A stretch of 64,000 nucleotides of DNA from Archivesica marissinica (lineage: Eukaryota > Mollusca > Bivalvia > Venerida > Vesicomyidae), in NCBI GenBank assembly GCA_014843695.1, contig CM026400.1:32183500-32247499 (forward strand), in the 5' to 3' direction. Of this stretch, positions 52,534 to 62,699 are shown in pieces. Below the pieces are notes generated by a model. The model worked only from the letters and a program-made list of their open reading frames with translations. It ran no database searches and was not told the origin of the DNA. The translations under genes were made by a program, and so were the position numbers. Every line of letters starts with the position of its first letter. The first letter of the stretch is position 1.

Positions 52534-55500
52534 TACGGTATTTATGACAATAATAGAAAATAGTGTAAATTCTATTGGTTTTGTTATAGGAATCATATAT
52601 TCTTTATTTTCACACAAATTAAATTTAAATCAAAGTTTGTGCATTGACTGTGGCTCCATTTTAAAAATAGTATGATGAGGTTACTGACCCCAAGTATTCA
52701 AGTGCAGTAACTAACCGATGTCTCTAATTGGCCACTTCTGTTGTGAAGTTGTGAAGTAAAGGGTTAAATAAGTTTAATCGGTGACTGACCTGGCCATATA
52801 ACTAGAGAATGTTAATAAATGGTATTTACTGTTGAAAACTACTTGCAAATAATTGGAACATTGTTCCGTTACAGGTGACATACTTGATTGGGGTAGTGTT
52901 TTCAGTTGGAACTAGTGCGGCATTCTATTACCTGCCACAGGAAAGCAAGCTTGTGTACGGGGCAGCAATACTCAGTGGGATCGGTGGTTCTACAATGTTG
53001 GTTACCTCCCTTGCCATGACAGCAGATCTGATCGGTGATAATACAGTAAGTGAGAACCATATAAATAACGGATCTGTAGTCCAGTTGTTAACACGGACTG
53101 GGAATCTAGGGATCGCAGGTTCAATTCCCCGTCTGACCCTAATAAAAATTAATAGTCTTTCAGATGGGACTTTAAACTGAGGTCTAGTGAGGGTGCTTTA
53201 CACCGTGCATGAAAAGGAACCGGAGGAGACTCTGGAATGGGTCTCCATTGGTGTAGCTTCCTGTAGGCCGTGTAGGCCTACACTTCCCCCCGAAAAATCG
53301 AAAAAATAAAAATGCCAAATCTGCAACAAAAATCGGGAGGCCACGGTTAAATTATATACGCTATATAAATAGTTTTCCTGTGGACCATCCCCGGACCCCC
53401 CCTCCCGTCTTAAGTTTTAAGTTGGCCTACACATCGATTCCAGCCAAGCTACGCCCCTGGTCTCTGTCTGTATCATTGCACCATCCTCCATAAATCTAAA
53501 ATGACTAATCGCTTCAGGAGGCGTCACTCATATGTTCTATTCCCATCGATATTGGCTATTGAGTATGTAGTACAGTATGCCTTAGAGGTTGCTATGCGGC
53601 TAGTTTCATATCAGCATAGGTATCCAACCAAACTTGGCATGCTGATACGCTACAGGAAGTAAACAAACTAGCACCGAGTGCGCATGCGTTTTTCTCTCCT
53701 TAATTAGTTATTAGTTTAGCTTTCTGGTTGGATACGGGCTCGTGATTTTTGGATACAATGTCCTCCTCCAGTTTCAATGGACATGTAACTATACTAATTA
53801 CTTTGTAGAAGTTTACACATGGAAGTCGTGATAGCTCAGTGGATGCATGTTCACTTCAGGTGCGAAAGTTCCGGAGTTCGAGCCCTGCTGGAGCCGTTAG
53901 TTTATACAAATTTATTTTAGCTCGATTGTGAAATAAGTTATTTCAACTTATATAAATCACTCTCGAGACCTCATTCCTGATGGAATCCATCACCACGAGG
54001 GAGAGAGAAGAGGCAACGTGGAATTTAAATGCCTTGCCTAAGGGCACAATTGTAACGGCTCCAGTGGGGCTCAAACTCCGGACCTTTCACACCTGAAGCG
54101 CATCCACTGCGCTATCACGACTTCCTGAAGCCGTTACGATTGTGCCCTTAGGCAAGGCATTTAAATTCCACGTTGCCTCTTCTCTCTCCCTCGTGGCGAT
54201 GGATTCCATCAGGAATGAGGTCTCGATAGTGATTATTATAAGTTGAAAGAACTTGTTTTGCANNNNNNNNNNNNNNNNNNNNNNNNNNNNNNNNNNNNNN
54301 NNNNNNNNNNNNNNNNNNNNNNNNNNNNNNNNNNNNNNNNNNNNNNNNNNNNNNNNNNNNNNNNNNNNNNNNNNNNNNNNNNNNNNNNNNNNNNNNNNNN
54401 NNNNNNNNNNNNNNNNNNNNNNNNNNNNNNNNNNNNNNNNNNNNNNNNNNNNNNNNNNNNNNNNNNNNNNNNNNNNNNNNNNNNNNNNNNNNNNNNNNNN
54501 NNNNNNNNNNNNNNNNNNNNNNNNNNNNNNNNNNNNNNNNNNNNNNNNNNNNNNNNNNNNNNNNNNNNNNNNNNNNNNNNNNNNNNNNNNNNNNNNNNNN
54601 NNNNNNNNNNNNNNNNNNNNNNNNNNNNNNNNNNNNNNNNNNNNNNNNNNNNNNNNNNNNNNNNNNNNNNNNNNNNNNNNNNNNNNNNNNNNNNNNNNNN
54701 NNNNNNNNNNNNNNNNNNNNNNNNNNNNNNNNNNNNNNNNNNNNNNNNNNNNNNNNNNNNNNNNNNNNNNNNNNNNNNNNNNNNNNNNNNNNNNNNNNNN
54801 NNNNNNNNNNNNNNNNNNNNNNNNNNNNNNNNNNNNNNNNNNNNNNNNNNNNNNNNNNNNNNNNNNNNNNNNNNNNNNNNNNNNNNNNNNNNNNNNNNNN
54901 NNNNNNNNNNNNNNNNNNNNNNNNNNNNNNNNNNNNNNNNNNNNNNNNNNNNNNNNNNNNNNNNNNNNNNNNNNNNNNNNNNNNNNNNNNNNNNNNNNNN
55001 NNNNNNNNNNNNNNNNNNNNNNNNNNNNNNNNNNNNNNNNNNNNNNNNNNNNNNNNNNNNNNNNNNNNNNNNNNNNNNNNNNNNNNNNNNNNNNNNNNNN
55101 NNNNNNNNNNNNNNNNNNNNNNNNNNNNNNNNNNNNNNNNNNNNNNNNNNNNNNNNNNNNNNNNNNNNNNNNNNNNNNNNNNNNNNNNNNNNNNNNNNNN
55201 NNNNNNNNNNNNNNNNNNNNNNNNNNNNNNNNNNNNNNNNNNNNNNNNNNNNNNNNNNNNNNGGTGTAATACAGCAGTATGTGGTGTAATCCAGCAGTGG
55301 GTAGTGTGATCCAGCAGTATGTAGTGTAATACAGCAAGTGTGCTGTGTGATCCAGCAGTTAGCTGTGTGATCCAGCAGTTAGCTGTGCATTACAGCAGTG
55401 CGCTGTGTATTACAGCAGTGGGCTGTGTATTACAGCAGTGGGCTGTGTATTACAGCAGTGGGCTGTGTATTATAGCAGTGGGCTGTGTATTACAGCAGTG

Positions 55501-58500
55501 AGCTGTGTATAATAGCAATGAGCTGTGTATTATAGCAGTGAGCTTTGAATTATAGCAGTGTGCTGTGTACTCTAGCAGTGAGTTGTGTATTATAGCAGTG
55601 GGAAGTTTAATCCATCAGTGAACTGTGTATTCTAGCAGTGTGCTGTGTATTATAGCAGTGTCCTGTGTATTATAGCAGTGTGCTGTGTATTATAGCAGTG
55701 TGCTGTGTACTCTAGCAGTGCGTTGTGTATTATAGCAGTGGGTAGTTTAATCCATCAGTGAGCAGTATATTCTAGCAGTGAGCTGTGTATTCCAGCAGTG
55801 GGTAGTGTCATACAGCAGTGAGCTGTGTATTCTAGAAGTGGGTAGTGTAATACAGCAGTGAGCTGTGTATTCTAGCAGTGGGTAGTGTAATCCAGCAGTG
55901 AGCTGTGTATTATAGCAGTGAGCTGTGTATTCGAGCAGTGCGCTGTGTATTCCAGCAGTGGGTAGTGTCATACAGCAGTGAGCTGTGTATTCTAGAAGTG
56001 GGTAGTGTAATACAGCAGTGAGCTGTGTATTCTAGCAGTGGATAGTGTAATACGGCAGTGAGCTGGGGATTCCTGCAGTGGGTAGTGTAATACAGCAGTG
56101 CGCTGTGTATTCTAGCAGTGAGCTGTGTATTCCAGCAATGAGCTGTGTATTCCAGCAGTGATCAGTGTATTCCAGCAGTGATCAGTGTATTCCAGCAGTG
56201 ATCAGTGTATTCCAGCAGTGGGTAGTGTATTCCAGCAGTGGGTAGTGCAATACAGCAGTGGCCTGTGTATTCCAGCAGTGGGTAGTGCAATACAGCAGTG
56301 GTCTGTGTATTCCAGCAGTGGGTAGTGTAATACAGCAGTGGCCTGTGTATTCCAGCAGTGGGTAGTGTAATACAGCAGTGGCCTGTGTATTCCAGCAGTG
56401 GGTAGTGTAATACAGCAGTGGCCTGTGTATTCCAGCAGTGGGTAGTGTAATCCAGCAGTGGCCTGTGTATTCCAGCAGTGGGTAGTGTAATCCAGCAGTG
56501 AACTGTGTATTATAGCAGTGTGTAGTATAATCCAGCAGTGAGCTGTGTATTCCAGCACTGGGTAGTATAATACAGCAGTGAGATGTGTATTCCAGCAGTG
56601 GGTAGTATAATCCAGCAGTGGTCTGTGTATTCCAGCAGTGGGTAGTATAATCCAGCAGTGAGCTGTGTATTCCAGCAGTGGGTAGTATAATCCAGCAGTG
56701 AGCTGTGTATTCCAGCAGTGGGTAGTATAATCCAGCAGTGCGCTGTGTATTCTAGCAGTGACAAATTCTCAAAAGTGAAAATAAAATTTAATATAACGGT
56801 ATTCCAGCAGTGTGTAGTGTGATCCAGCAGTGTGTGGTGTAGTCCAGCAGTATGTAGTGTGATCTAACAGTATGTGGTGTAGTCCAGCAGTGTGTAGTGT
56901 AGTCCAGCAGTGTGTGGTGTAGTCCAGCAGTGTGTGGTGTAGTCCAGCAGTGTGTGGTGTAGTCCAGCAGTGTGTGGTGTAGTCCAGCAGTGTGTGGTGT
57001 ATTACAGCAGTGGGAACTGTATGCCAGCAGTGTGTGGTGTAATCCAGCAGTGAGCGGTGTAATCCAGCAGTGAGCGGTGTAATCCAGCAATGAGCGGTGT
57101 AATCCAGCAGTGAGCGGTGTAATCCAGCAGTGAGCGGTGTAATCCAGCAGTGAGCGGTGTAATCCAGCAGTGTGTGGCGTGATCCAGCAGTGTGTGGCGT
57201 GATCCAGCAGTGTGTGGTGTAATACAGCAGTGTGTGGTGTAATACAGCAGTGGAAACTGTATTCCAGCAGTGGGAACTGTATTCCAGCAGTGTGTGGTGT
57301 GATCCAGCAGTGTGTGGCGTATTCCAGCAGTGTGTGGCGTGATCCAGCAGTGTGTGGCGTGATCCAGCAGTGTGTGGCGTGATCCAGCAGTGTGTGGTGT
57401 AATACAGCAGTGTGTGGTGTAATACAGCAGTGTGTGGTGTATTACAGCAGTGTGTGGTGTATTACAGCAGTGTGTGGTGTATTACAGCAGTGTGTGGTGT
57501 ATTCCAGCAGTGCGCGGTGTATTACAGCAGTGTGTGGTGTATTACAGCAGTGTGTGGTGTATTACAGCAGTGTGTGGTGTATTACAGCAGTGTGTGGTGT
57601 ATTACAGCAGTGTGTGGTGTATTCCAGCAGTGTGTGGTGTATTCCAGCAGTGTGTGGTGTATTACAGCAGTGCGTGGTGTATTACAGCAGTGTGTGGTGT
57701 ATTACAGCAGTGTGTGGTCTATAGTCACCATTTATGATTTAGTATTTACTTATCATGGTACAAATTCTTCCATCTCAAAATATTACTTTATTTTAAACAA
57801 AACAAATATTCCCTGACGCAAATCCCCAACCCGGTCCGCCTTCGTGGTCGAGTGGTTAAGGTCGCTGACTTGTAATCCACTGTAACCCATCATCACCGAT
57901 TGTCACGGGTTCGAGTCCCGCTCAGGCCGTGTCTCATTTATATGAAAAAGTTGGCAGTTTCTTACGGAGGTTGGTACACCAAAGTACTGGTTAACCGCTG
58001 GAGCCTGCCCAGGAAAGGTGTTATTAGGTAAACTGCCCGCCGGCGATATAGCCCAAAATGGTGCTGATGCAGGCGTAAAAACCCGAACTATAACATAACA
58101 AATCCCCAACCCAGGTCACAGATGATAACACAACTGTTGACTATAGAAATTCCTTGTTTTTTCCACCAGACTGTAGGCCTACATGTATTTATAAACAAGG
58201 ATAAAATGACTTGGTAGCGACATTTTGTCAATATATATATTTTTTATGTCTTAATGTATTTTACCTAGGTACCACTGCTTCCCAATTTTTAATTTCCATT
58301 AACTGCTACTTTCTTGTCTAACCTTTTCATCCATATTTACAGGTCGAATATACAAATGTAGGTTTCCCCTACCACCCTTCACCACTTATGCAAGTGACCT
58401 AGCATTAAGATTTAAAGGCATTCTTTAACTAAATAAGTCAGTGCAACAACCCTTTCCTAAAACACTGTCGACATGTTTGCTATATTGTCGTTTCTCGTGT

Positions 58501-59103
58501 TTAACAGTAAACCATGCATAGTTATTCTTAGTATAAATAGTGTGTGTTTTACGTTTATTTATCGTCGTTATGAGCGACGCCTGCTGAAGAGATTAGTCAT
58601 TTTAGATTTTGGAGGCTAGTGCAATGATACAGCACCGACACGAGACCTCGGTTTAATGTCCCACCTGAAATACCGTTAATTTTATTAGGGTCAGACGGGG
58701 GATCGAACCTGTGATACCTGGATTACCAGTCCAGCGTGTTACCACTGTACTACAGATCCACCTAAATAGTGTCCATACGTTGGTTGTTTTATATGTCTGT
58801 TGTATAGCAACGAGGCGATTCTCTCGTTTATAGTCCCATCTGAAAGATTTGATATCGAGAGGGTCAGGCTCATCACTGTTAGATGGTATTTATTTTAAAC
58901 GTTTTAGAAAACTTAGTCGCCCAAATATATTTATGCGATGGCGACTTTTAAATATGGGGGGTTGAGATGTCTTGCTAATATATACCTCCATTCTCTAACA
59001 CCTACATTGTTATTTATAGCAGATGAGTATTGCTATGGCAACACTTGTTGTCATAGCTTTTCTTGTTATGTATGTAATGAACAGTAGATATCCATCGTCG
59101 TAA
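40521..59103 (+). CDS. MFSD12: MFSD12-like transporter (7 exons plus a candidate last exon)
   Basis: Exons 40521-40800, 45304-45511, 45981-46101, 47775-47981, 50706-50798, 52400-52492 and 52875-53045 encode 391 aa in frame. A candidate last exon is 59023-59103. The protein matches the MFSD12 family of major facilitator transporters (implicated in cysteine import into melanosomes and lysosomes): [87 protein letters not shown] and [16 protein letters not shown]. Ten or so hydrophobic helices are present. Vertebrate MFSD12 is about 480 aa; the conserved SGAFVYGAMSF-type block expected after exon 7 is absent and may lie in the gap at 54263-55262. Intron 1 has an AT donor. Confidence 0.85.
40905..43636 (+). 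repeat. About 56-bp minisatellite in MFSD12 intron 1
   Basis: About 45 copies of GTCAACGACAGTGATTGGTA, TAGGATAACTACATATACAT and GTATGCTTGTATCC. Some units lack the last part (about 44 bp). Interrupted by SINE-A at 41053-41286. Confidence 0.97.
41053..41286 (+). mobile_element. SINE-A inserted in the intron 1 array
   Basis: Full SINE-A from GGAAGTCATGATAGCGCAG to AAATTTGTATAAAC. ATATACATG precedes and follows it, a 9-bp target duplication drawn from the array unit. Confidence 0.9.
43637..45285 (+). repeat. 41-bp minisatellite ending at the exon 2 acceptor
   Basis: About 40 copies of TTATGACGATATTCCATTAT and TTATCTGTTCTGGTTGTATAG. The final unit grades into CGATATTCTATCTCCCCTGA and the TTTCAG acceptor at 45303. 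Confidence 0.97.
45304..45511 (+). CDS. MFSD12: MFSD12 exon 2
   Basis: (G)[18 protein letters not shown] to ERVGLNGS, including [19 protein letters not shown], one of the most conserved MFSD12 blocks. Acceptor GATTTCAG, donor AG|GTTAGT, phase 2. Confidence 0.9.
45590..45955 (+). repeat. About 33-bp minisatellite upstream of exon 3
   Basis: Roughly ten diverged copies of GTGGGTATTGCCAAATTCTA and CATTTGAACACT, ending about 25 bp before the exon 3 acceptor. Confidence 0.85.
45981..46101 (+). CDS. MFSD12: MFSD12 exon 3
   Basis: (R)[20 protein letters not shown] to EEDSPKFR. Acceptor TTTTACAG, donor AGG|GTGTGT. The bases after GT come from the tail of the SINE-C inserted here. Confidence 0.85.
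46103..46399 (-). mobile_element. SINE-C inserted across the exon 3 splice donor
   Basis: Inverted SINE-C beginning with its tail (GTGTGTTTTTTACATTTATTT) and ending with its head (CCAGCGTGTTACCACTGGAC, AGATCCGTCTG). Flanked by AATTCAGGGT at 46094-46103 and AATTCGGGGT at 46400-46409, a 10-bp target duplication with one mismatch. Confidence 0.9.
46507..46683 (+). mobile_element. SINE-E, 3'-truncated
   Basis: Head TGTGACCATGTGGTTAACG, B-box GGTTCGAATCCCAC and body AGCTATCCAGCTGGCTTGTG; it stops at about CTGAAATACAG. Confidence 0.75.
46684..47160. other. MFSD12 intron 3: diverged repeat with TCAAGGTCA motifs
   Basis: AT-rich intronic sequence. TTCAAGGTCA occurs near 46719, 46838 and 46990, with related AAGGTCA copies near 46857 and 47005. 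No gene seen. Confidence 0.5.
47385..47724 (-). mobile_element. SINE-C, reverse, with a 40-bp insertion in its head
   Basis: Tail GTGTGTGTTTTACGTTTATT to head ACTGGACTACAGATCCGTCT. About 40 bp (47657-47697) interrupts the head between GCGTGTTACC and a second GTTAACC. Confidence 0.9.
47775..47981 (+). CDS. MFSD12: MFSD12 exon 4
   Basis: [20 protein letters not shown] then [11 protein letters not shown], ending [14 protein letters not shown]. It holds one membrane helix followed by a cytosolic loop. Acceptor TATTTCAG, donor CAG|GTAATT, phase 0. Confidence 0.85.
48256..48416. mobile_element. Short MITE with CAGTCAAACCTGT ends
   Basis: CAGTCAAACCTGT at 48256-48268 and its exact inverse at 48404-48416. 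The interior has three TATTAAGCAGCC copies. No coding capacity; superfamily not determined. Confidence 0.8.
48425..48840 (+). repeat. Three diverged tandem copies of about 175 bp
   Basis: Each contains a TATGTATCACCATAGTATG-like block, GCACGTGCATTT and (in the first two) AGAGTTATTGCCCTTTAATT. Located in MFSD12 intron 4. Confidence 0.75.
48938..49377 (+). repeat. 62-bp minisatellite
   Basis: Seven nearly identical copies of GGTAGAGAGAATGTACAGAG, AATAGATATAACCTCACAAA and TGTGTAGTGTTATGCAC. A remnant continues at 49673-49700 beyond the SINE-C. Confidence 0.95.
49378..49672 (+). mobile_element. SINE-C inserted in the 62-bp array
   Basis: Near-full SINE-C. AGTGTTATGCAC occurs directly before it and again after the tail, a 12-bp target duplication. 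Confidence 0.9.
49756..50000 (+). mobile_element. SINE-E, near full length
   Basis: Head GGTGGCTGAGTGGTTAAGTG, B-box GGTTCGAATCCCTC, body GTATCCAGCTGGCTTGTGGA and GGGTCTTCCTCCATTAATAA, tail TTTGAACCCCAAAAAGAAAG. Confidence 0.85.
50037..50212 (+). repeat. 38-bp minisatellite
   Basis: Five copies of ATCGATCGAAATAACTCGGG plus GGAATTGCAGTTATTTGA. Confidence 0.93.
50422..50692 (+). mobile_element. SINE-D, full length
   Basis: Head CCGCCTCCGTGGTCGAGTGG, B-box GGGTTCGAGCCCC, tail GCAGGCGTAAAACCCGAAAT. It ends just upstream of MFSD12 exon 5. Confidence 0.9.
50706..50798 (+). CDS. MFSD12: MFSD12 exon 5
   Basis: [20 protein letters not shown] then [11 protein letters not shown], 31 codons in phase 0. 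Acceptor TATTTGTAG, donor AAA|GTAAGT. The YxxTRLxxNxSQ pattern is an MFSD12 hallmark. Confidence 0.9.
50905..51490 (+). mobile_element. SINE-B interrupted by a nested SINE-D
   Basis: SINE-B head at 50905-50973 (CACTAATGCGGGTTCGATCC) resumes at 51361-51490 (CGGGAAGTATGTGATGTGGT, GAGCGATTAATATAAG). Between them is SINE-D (50975-51352), itself split by about 130 bp of other sequence (51019-51150). Confidence 0.8.
51605..51785 (+). mobile_element. SINE-E 3' part
   Basis: GTCGGTGGTTCTACCTGGGT, GGGTCTTCCTCCACCAATAA and tail TTTAAACCCCAAAAATAAAC. Confidence 0.75.
52075..52155 (-). mobile_element. Orphan tRNA-like SINE head
   Basis: The minus strand shows A-box CGTGGCCTAGTGGTTAAGG and B-box GGTTCGAACTTC. 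No body recognised. It lies just upstream of the exon 6 junction array. Confidence 0.5.
52168..52399 (+). repeat. 68-bp tandem copies of the exon 6 acceptor plus partial exon
   Basis: Exon-like starts at 52196, 52264 and 52332 precede the true exon at 52400, each exactly 68 bp apart. Each unit is 10 nt of acceptor (AATATTTCAG) plus 58 nt equivalent to exon 6. Using an upstream acceptor without the last one gives [12 protein letters not shown] and a stop. Confidence 0.95.
52400..52492 (+). CDS. MFSD12: MFSD12 exon 6
   Basis: [20 protein letters not shown] then [11 protein letters not shown], 31 codons in phase 0; donor AAG|GTATAT followed by a (TA)n run. Only this copy has the exon 3' end. 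Confidence 0.9.
52875..53045 (+). CDS. MFSD12: MFSD12 exon 7
   Basis: [20 protein letters not shown] to [16 protein letters not shown], 57 codons in phase 0. Acceptor GTTACAG, donor ACA|GTAAGT. Confidence 0.9.
53070..53545 (+). mobile_element. SINE-C interrupted by a MITE-like insert
   Basis: SINE-C 53070-53247 and 53460-53545. The insert begins TTGGTGTAGCTTCC and ends AAGCTACGCCCCTG, imperfect inverted ends, with GTCTC on both sides as a possible 5-bp target duplication. Confidence 0.8.
53546..53820. other. Intron, nothing recognised
   Basis: No exon or repeat identified in this stretch after MFSD12 exon 7. Confidence 0.4.
53821..54262. mobile_element. SINE-A with an inverted SINE-A nested inside
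   Basis: Direct head 53821-53898, a complete inverted SINE-A 53899-54125, then a direct SINE-A body to the gap edge. CCGTTA and AGCCGTTACG flank the inverted copy. Confidence 0.85.
54263..55262. other. Assembly gap, exactly 1000 N
   Basis: Placeholder gap between an inverted SINE pair and a long minisatellite, both hard to assemble. A conserved MFSD12 exon is probably missing here. Confidence 0.99.
55263..57720 (+). repeat. 20-bp minisatellite (CCAGCAGTG core)
   Basis: About 120 copies of variants of TGTATTCCAGCAGTGGGTAG. Subtypes are grouped: AGCTGTG/GGTAGTG alternation to 56760, then TGTGTGGTGT units from 56805. A unique 45-bp interruption lies at 56760-56803. Confidence 0.97.
57834..58097 (+). 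mobile_element. SINE-D, full length
   Basis: Head CCGCCTTCGTGGTCGAGTGG, B-box GGGTTCGAGTCCC, tail GATGCAGGCGTAAAAACCCG. CAAATCCCCAACCC occurs before and after it, a 14-bp target duplication. Confidence 0.92.
58098..58536. other. Nothing recognised
   Basis: AT-rich, no supported exon or repeat. Confidence 0.4.
58538..58762 (-). mobile_element. SINE-C, reverse, with internal deletions
   Basis: GTGTGTGTTTTACGTTTATT, GATTAGTCATTTTAGATTTT, GGGGGATCGAACCTG and CACTGTACTACAGATCC. Part of the middle is missing. Confidence 0.85.
59023..59103 (+). CDS. MFSD12: Candidate last exon of MFSD12
   Basis: After an acceptor TATTTATAGCAG the frame reads [20 protein letters not shown] then SRYPSS and TAA. It is one hydrophobic helix with a short polar tail, as expected for the final transmembrane segment of MFSD12. 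Phase 0 start would suit the preceding exons. No sequence-specific motif confirms it. Confidence 0.45.
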   Translation: MSIAMATLVVIAFLVMYVMNSRYPSS

Positions 59104-60207
59104 ATCACTAGAAGCACTTTTAATAACGATTTACTACAACATGTTTCTGGTAACGTCTCGGACATTTGCTTTAGACGACGTTCAGATAAAATAACCTAAT
59201 GACAACTACGAACAATATAATATATATTTACATACCCAAATCTGTCGCATGTACAATTCCACAACAGTCAAGTGTGATGTTCCGAAAGCAATGTCAGTGC
59301 GCTGTACGGGACCGAATTTATAAAGCCTTCACCTGAGTATACGCACGCATTTTCCGTGAATTTATCAGCCGATATGAAACATACCATATTGACTGCGCGT
59401 TCTTATCAGGCCCTGTAGGTTAATTTCACTGATAAAGGGAACAGTGATTTGAAAAGAATAAACCCAAATCTGCTAATACTAGTCGGATTTATATCAAATA
59501 AACGGGAATTTCGCATATAAGTGATATATAATAATACACCACTGTCCTTTATCTGGGATAGATACATTCGTCCCAATTTATGATAAAATCACTGAATAAA
59601 TGTTTCAATGGTACGGCAAAATGCTCTGAAATCCATTGATAAAGAGGCCCCAACTACACATTAGTTAAAATGGTCACTTTCATTTTGTTACACATGTATT
59701 TAACGGAAGTATATGCTGCGTCAGAACGAGGATACACCGGAAGGTGTCATATAGTTTAACGGAAGAATACGCTGTGTCAGTATGAGGATACACCGGAATA
59801 TACGGAAGAAGAAGTAGGGGCAACTTGAATCTCAAATTCTCCTTCTGAACCGCATAGTAAATGTTTAAGAATTATATTAGGGCTCATCAGGCCAACAGTG
59901 TCGTGTCTGGTGAACCCAACACCTGGTCGTTAACACACGTGTGAATATCACCGAGGGAAAATAATACTCGATACCACAAGTGGCCATTGTTGGTACAACG
60001 AAACCAGGATATCAACTGAAACGAATGCATGTAACCCCGCCTTCAGTTTGTTTTTCAAGCCATTTTTATGTTACTTTGTATCAATGTTTTCCAGTACAGA
60101 AGATTTGTTATCTCGGATTGCATGTCGTGAGTATTCATACATGCCTTTTCATTCTTGAAATACTGTATCGATGTTATGATGGAAAACATTCTAGAAAAAG
60201 AGACAAA

Positions 60208-60430
60208 GATTAGCGCAGTGGTTAGCGCACTCGCTTCTCACCAAACCAAACCTGGTTCGATCCTCGGACCGGGAAGTATGTGAGATGGTACGGTGGTCGC
60301 CAGATCGGACAGATGGGTTTTTCCGGGTACTCCGGTTTCCTCCCACACGAATGACCACATATACGCTTTCATCCGCGCCAACGAGAGTGATTAATATAAG
60401 TTGTTAGAACTGTGCTAATCGGACAGCTAC
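60208..60430 (+). mobile_element. SINE-B (arm copy of 23438-23660)
   Basis: AGCGCAGTGGTTAGCGCACT, TGGTTCGATCC, TTCCGGGTACTCCGGTTTCC. Same truncated tail joined to an inverted head fragment as in the left arm. Confidence 0.9.
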
Positions 60431-60559
60431 TGCAGAGGATTGCTGCACCAACAGTAACCAGTTGCAGTTCAAATACAGTCTTCTTCATTCAACCGTGTTG
60501 CATTTCATGACAACAATTCATTACATGTACGTCAAAAAGACACCGGAGAGCACTGCATT

Positions 60560-62400
60560 TCGAGAATGCACGGCAAGCACGTCAGACGGAAGGAGAGTTA
60601 ATGTTTCGAAACATGCCGAGAACATATGACGTATACGTCGGACGGAAGGGAGAGTTAATGTTTCGAAACATGCCGAGAACACATGACGTATACAGGAGGG
60701 AGAGATAAATGTTCAGAACACATGACGTATACGTCGGACGGAAGGGAGAGATAAATGCACAGAACACATGACGTATAAGTCAGACAGGAGGGAGAGATAA
60801 ATGTTCAGAACACATGACGCATACGTCAGACAGGAGGGAGAGATAAATGTTCAGAACACATGACGTATACGTCGGACGGAAGGGAGAGATAAATGCACAG
60901 AACACATGACGTATAAGTCAGACAGGAGGGAGAGATAAATGTTCAGAACACATGACGCATACGTCAGACAGGAGGGAGAGATAAATGTTCAGAACACATG
61001 ACGTATATGTCAGACAGGAGGGAGAGATAAATGCACAGAACACATGACGTATAAGTCAGACAGGAAGGAGAGATAAATGTTCAGAACAGATACGTCAGAC
61101 AGGAGGGAGAGATAAATACACAGAACACATGCCGTATACGTCAGGCAGGAGGGAGAGATAAATGCACAGAACACATGATGCATACGCCAGACAGGAGGGA
61201 GAGATAAATACACAGAACAAATGCCGTATACGTCAGGCAGGAGGGAGAGATAAATGCACAGAACACATGACGTATTAATCAGACAGGAGGGAGAGATAAA
61301 TGCACAGAACACGTGACGTATACGTCAGACAGGAGGGAGATATATGCACAGAACACGTGACGTATACTTCAGACAGGAGGGAGAGATAAATGCACAGAAC
61401 ACATGACGTATACGTCAGACATGAGGGAAATAAATGCACAGAACACGTGACGTATACGTCAGCCATGAGGGAGAGAAAATGCACAGAACACATGACATAT
61501 ACGTCAGACAGGAGGGAGAGATAAATGCATAGAACACGTGACGTATACGTCAGACAGGAGGGAGATAAATGCACAGAACACTTGATGTATACCTCAGACA
61601 GGAGGGAGAGTTAATGTTCAGAACACATGACCTATACGTCAGACAGGAGGGAGAGAAAATGTTCAGAACACATGACGTATACGCCAGACAGGAGGGAGAG
61701 ATAAATGCACAGAACACTTGACTTATACGTCAGACAGGAGAGAGATATAAATGCACAGAACACATGACGTATACATCAGACAGGAGGAGAAATAAATGCA
61801 CAGAACACATGACCTATACGTCAGACAGGAGGGAGAGATAAATGCACAGAATACGTGACGTATACGTCAGACAGGAGGGAGATAAATGCACAGAACACGT
61901 GACGTATACGTCAGACAGGAGGGAGATAAATGCACAGAACACTTGACGTATACGTCAGGCAGGAGGGAGAGTTAATGTTCAGAACACATGACGTATACGT
62001 CAGACAGGAGGGAGAGAAAATGTTCAGAACACATGACGTATACGCCAGACAGGAGGGAGAGATAAATGCACATACCACTTGACTTATACGCCAGACAGGA
62101 GGGAGATATAAATGCACAGAACACATGACGTATACGTCAGACAGGAGGGAGAGATAAATGCACAGAACACATGGCGTATACGTCAGACAGGAGGGAGAGA
62201 TAGATGCACAGAACACATGACGTATACGTCAGACAGGAGGGAGATAAATGCACAGAACACTTGACGTATACGTCAGACAGGAGGGAGAGATAAATGCACA
62301 GAGCACATGACGTATACGTCAGACAGGAGGTAGAGATAAATGCACAGAACACATAACATATACGTCAGACAGGAGGGAGAGTTAATGTTTAGCCATATGT
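60560..62400 (-). repeat. 46-bp VNTR, longer allele/copy
   Basis: About 40 units of ACATGACGTATACGTCAGAC and AGGAGGGAGAGATAAATG with CACAGAAC. Inverse of 22118-23290 with more units and different internal order. Confidence 0.95.
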
Positions 62401-62515
62401 GGAGAATACATAACATGACGTCAGACTGAAATCATGTTTAAAATTGAACAAATAAAACGTATAACTGTTCAAAGTATGTTAATAACAATTTAAAAAAAGA
62501 AAGAAAAAAAAATTC

Positions 62516-62574
62516 TCATGCGGTCTCGTCAACGGTCACTGTGTTCAGGTACTTCAGATAGCTCTCAACAAGAC
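62516..62574 (-). CDS. Inverted copy of the last F-BAR-like exon
   Basis: The minus strand reads SLVESYLKYLNTVTVDETA-stop after a CTGTTTTAG acceptor, identical to 21957-22015. Its upstream exons, if present, would lie beyond 64000. Confidence 0.6.
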
Positions 62575-62699
62575 CTAAAACAGAAGAAAATAATCAATAA
62601 ATATGAAAATATGACAATTTGAATAATCAATAATTGTGTTAAATTGTTTGCAATCGGGTCCAGAACCGAGAGAAATGTGTGTTTTTAAAAACAAAATTG

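Noticed and set aside
56202..57816. [18 protein letters not shown] cysteine-rich protein
   Set aside because: Three-unit (60-bp) frame of a 20-bp minisatellite; no splice or start evidence.
60582..62352. Cysteine-rich minus-strand frames (CVLCIYLSLLSDVY)
   Set aside because: Translations of the 46-bp VNTR.
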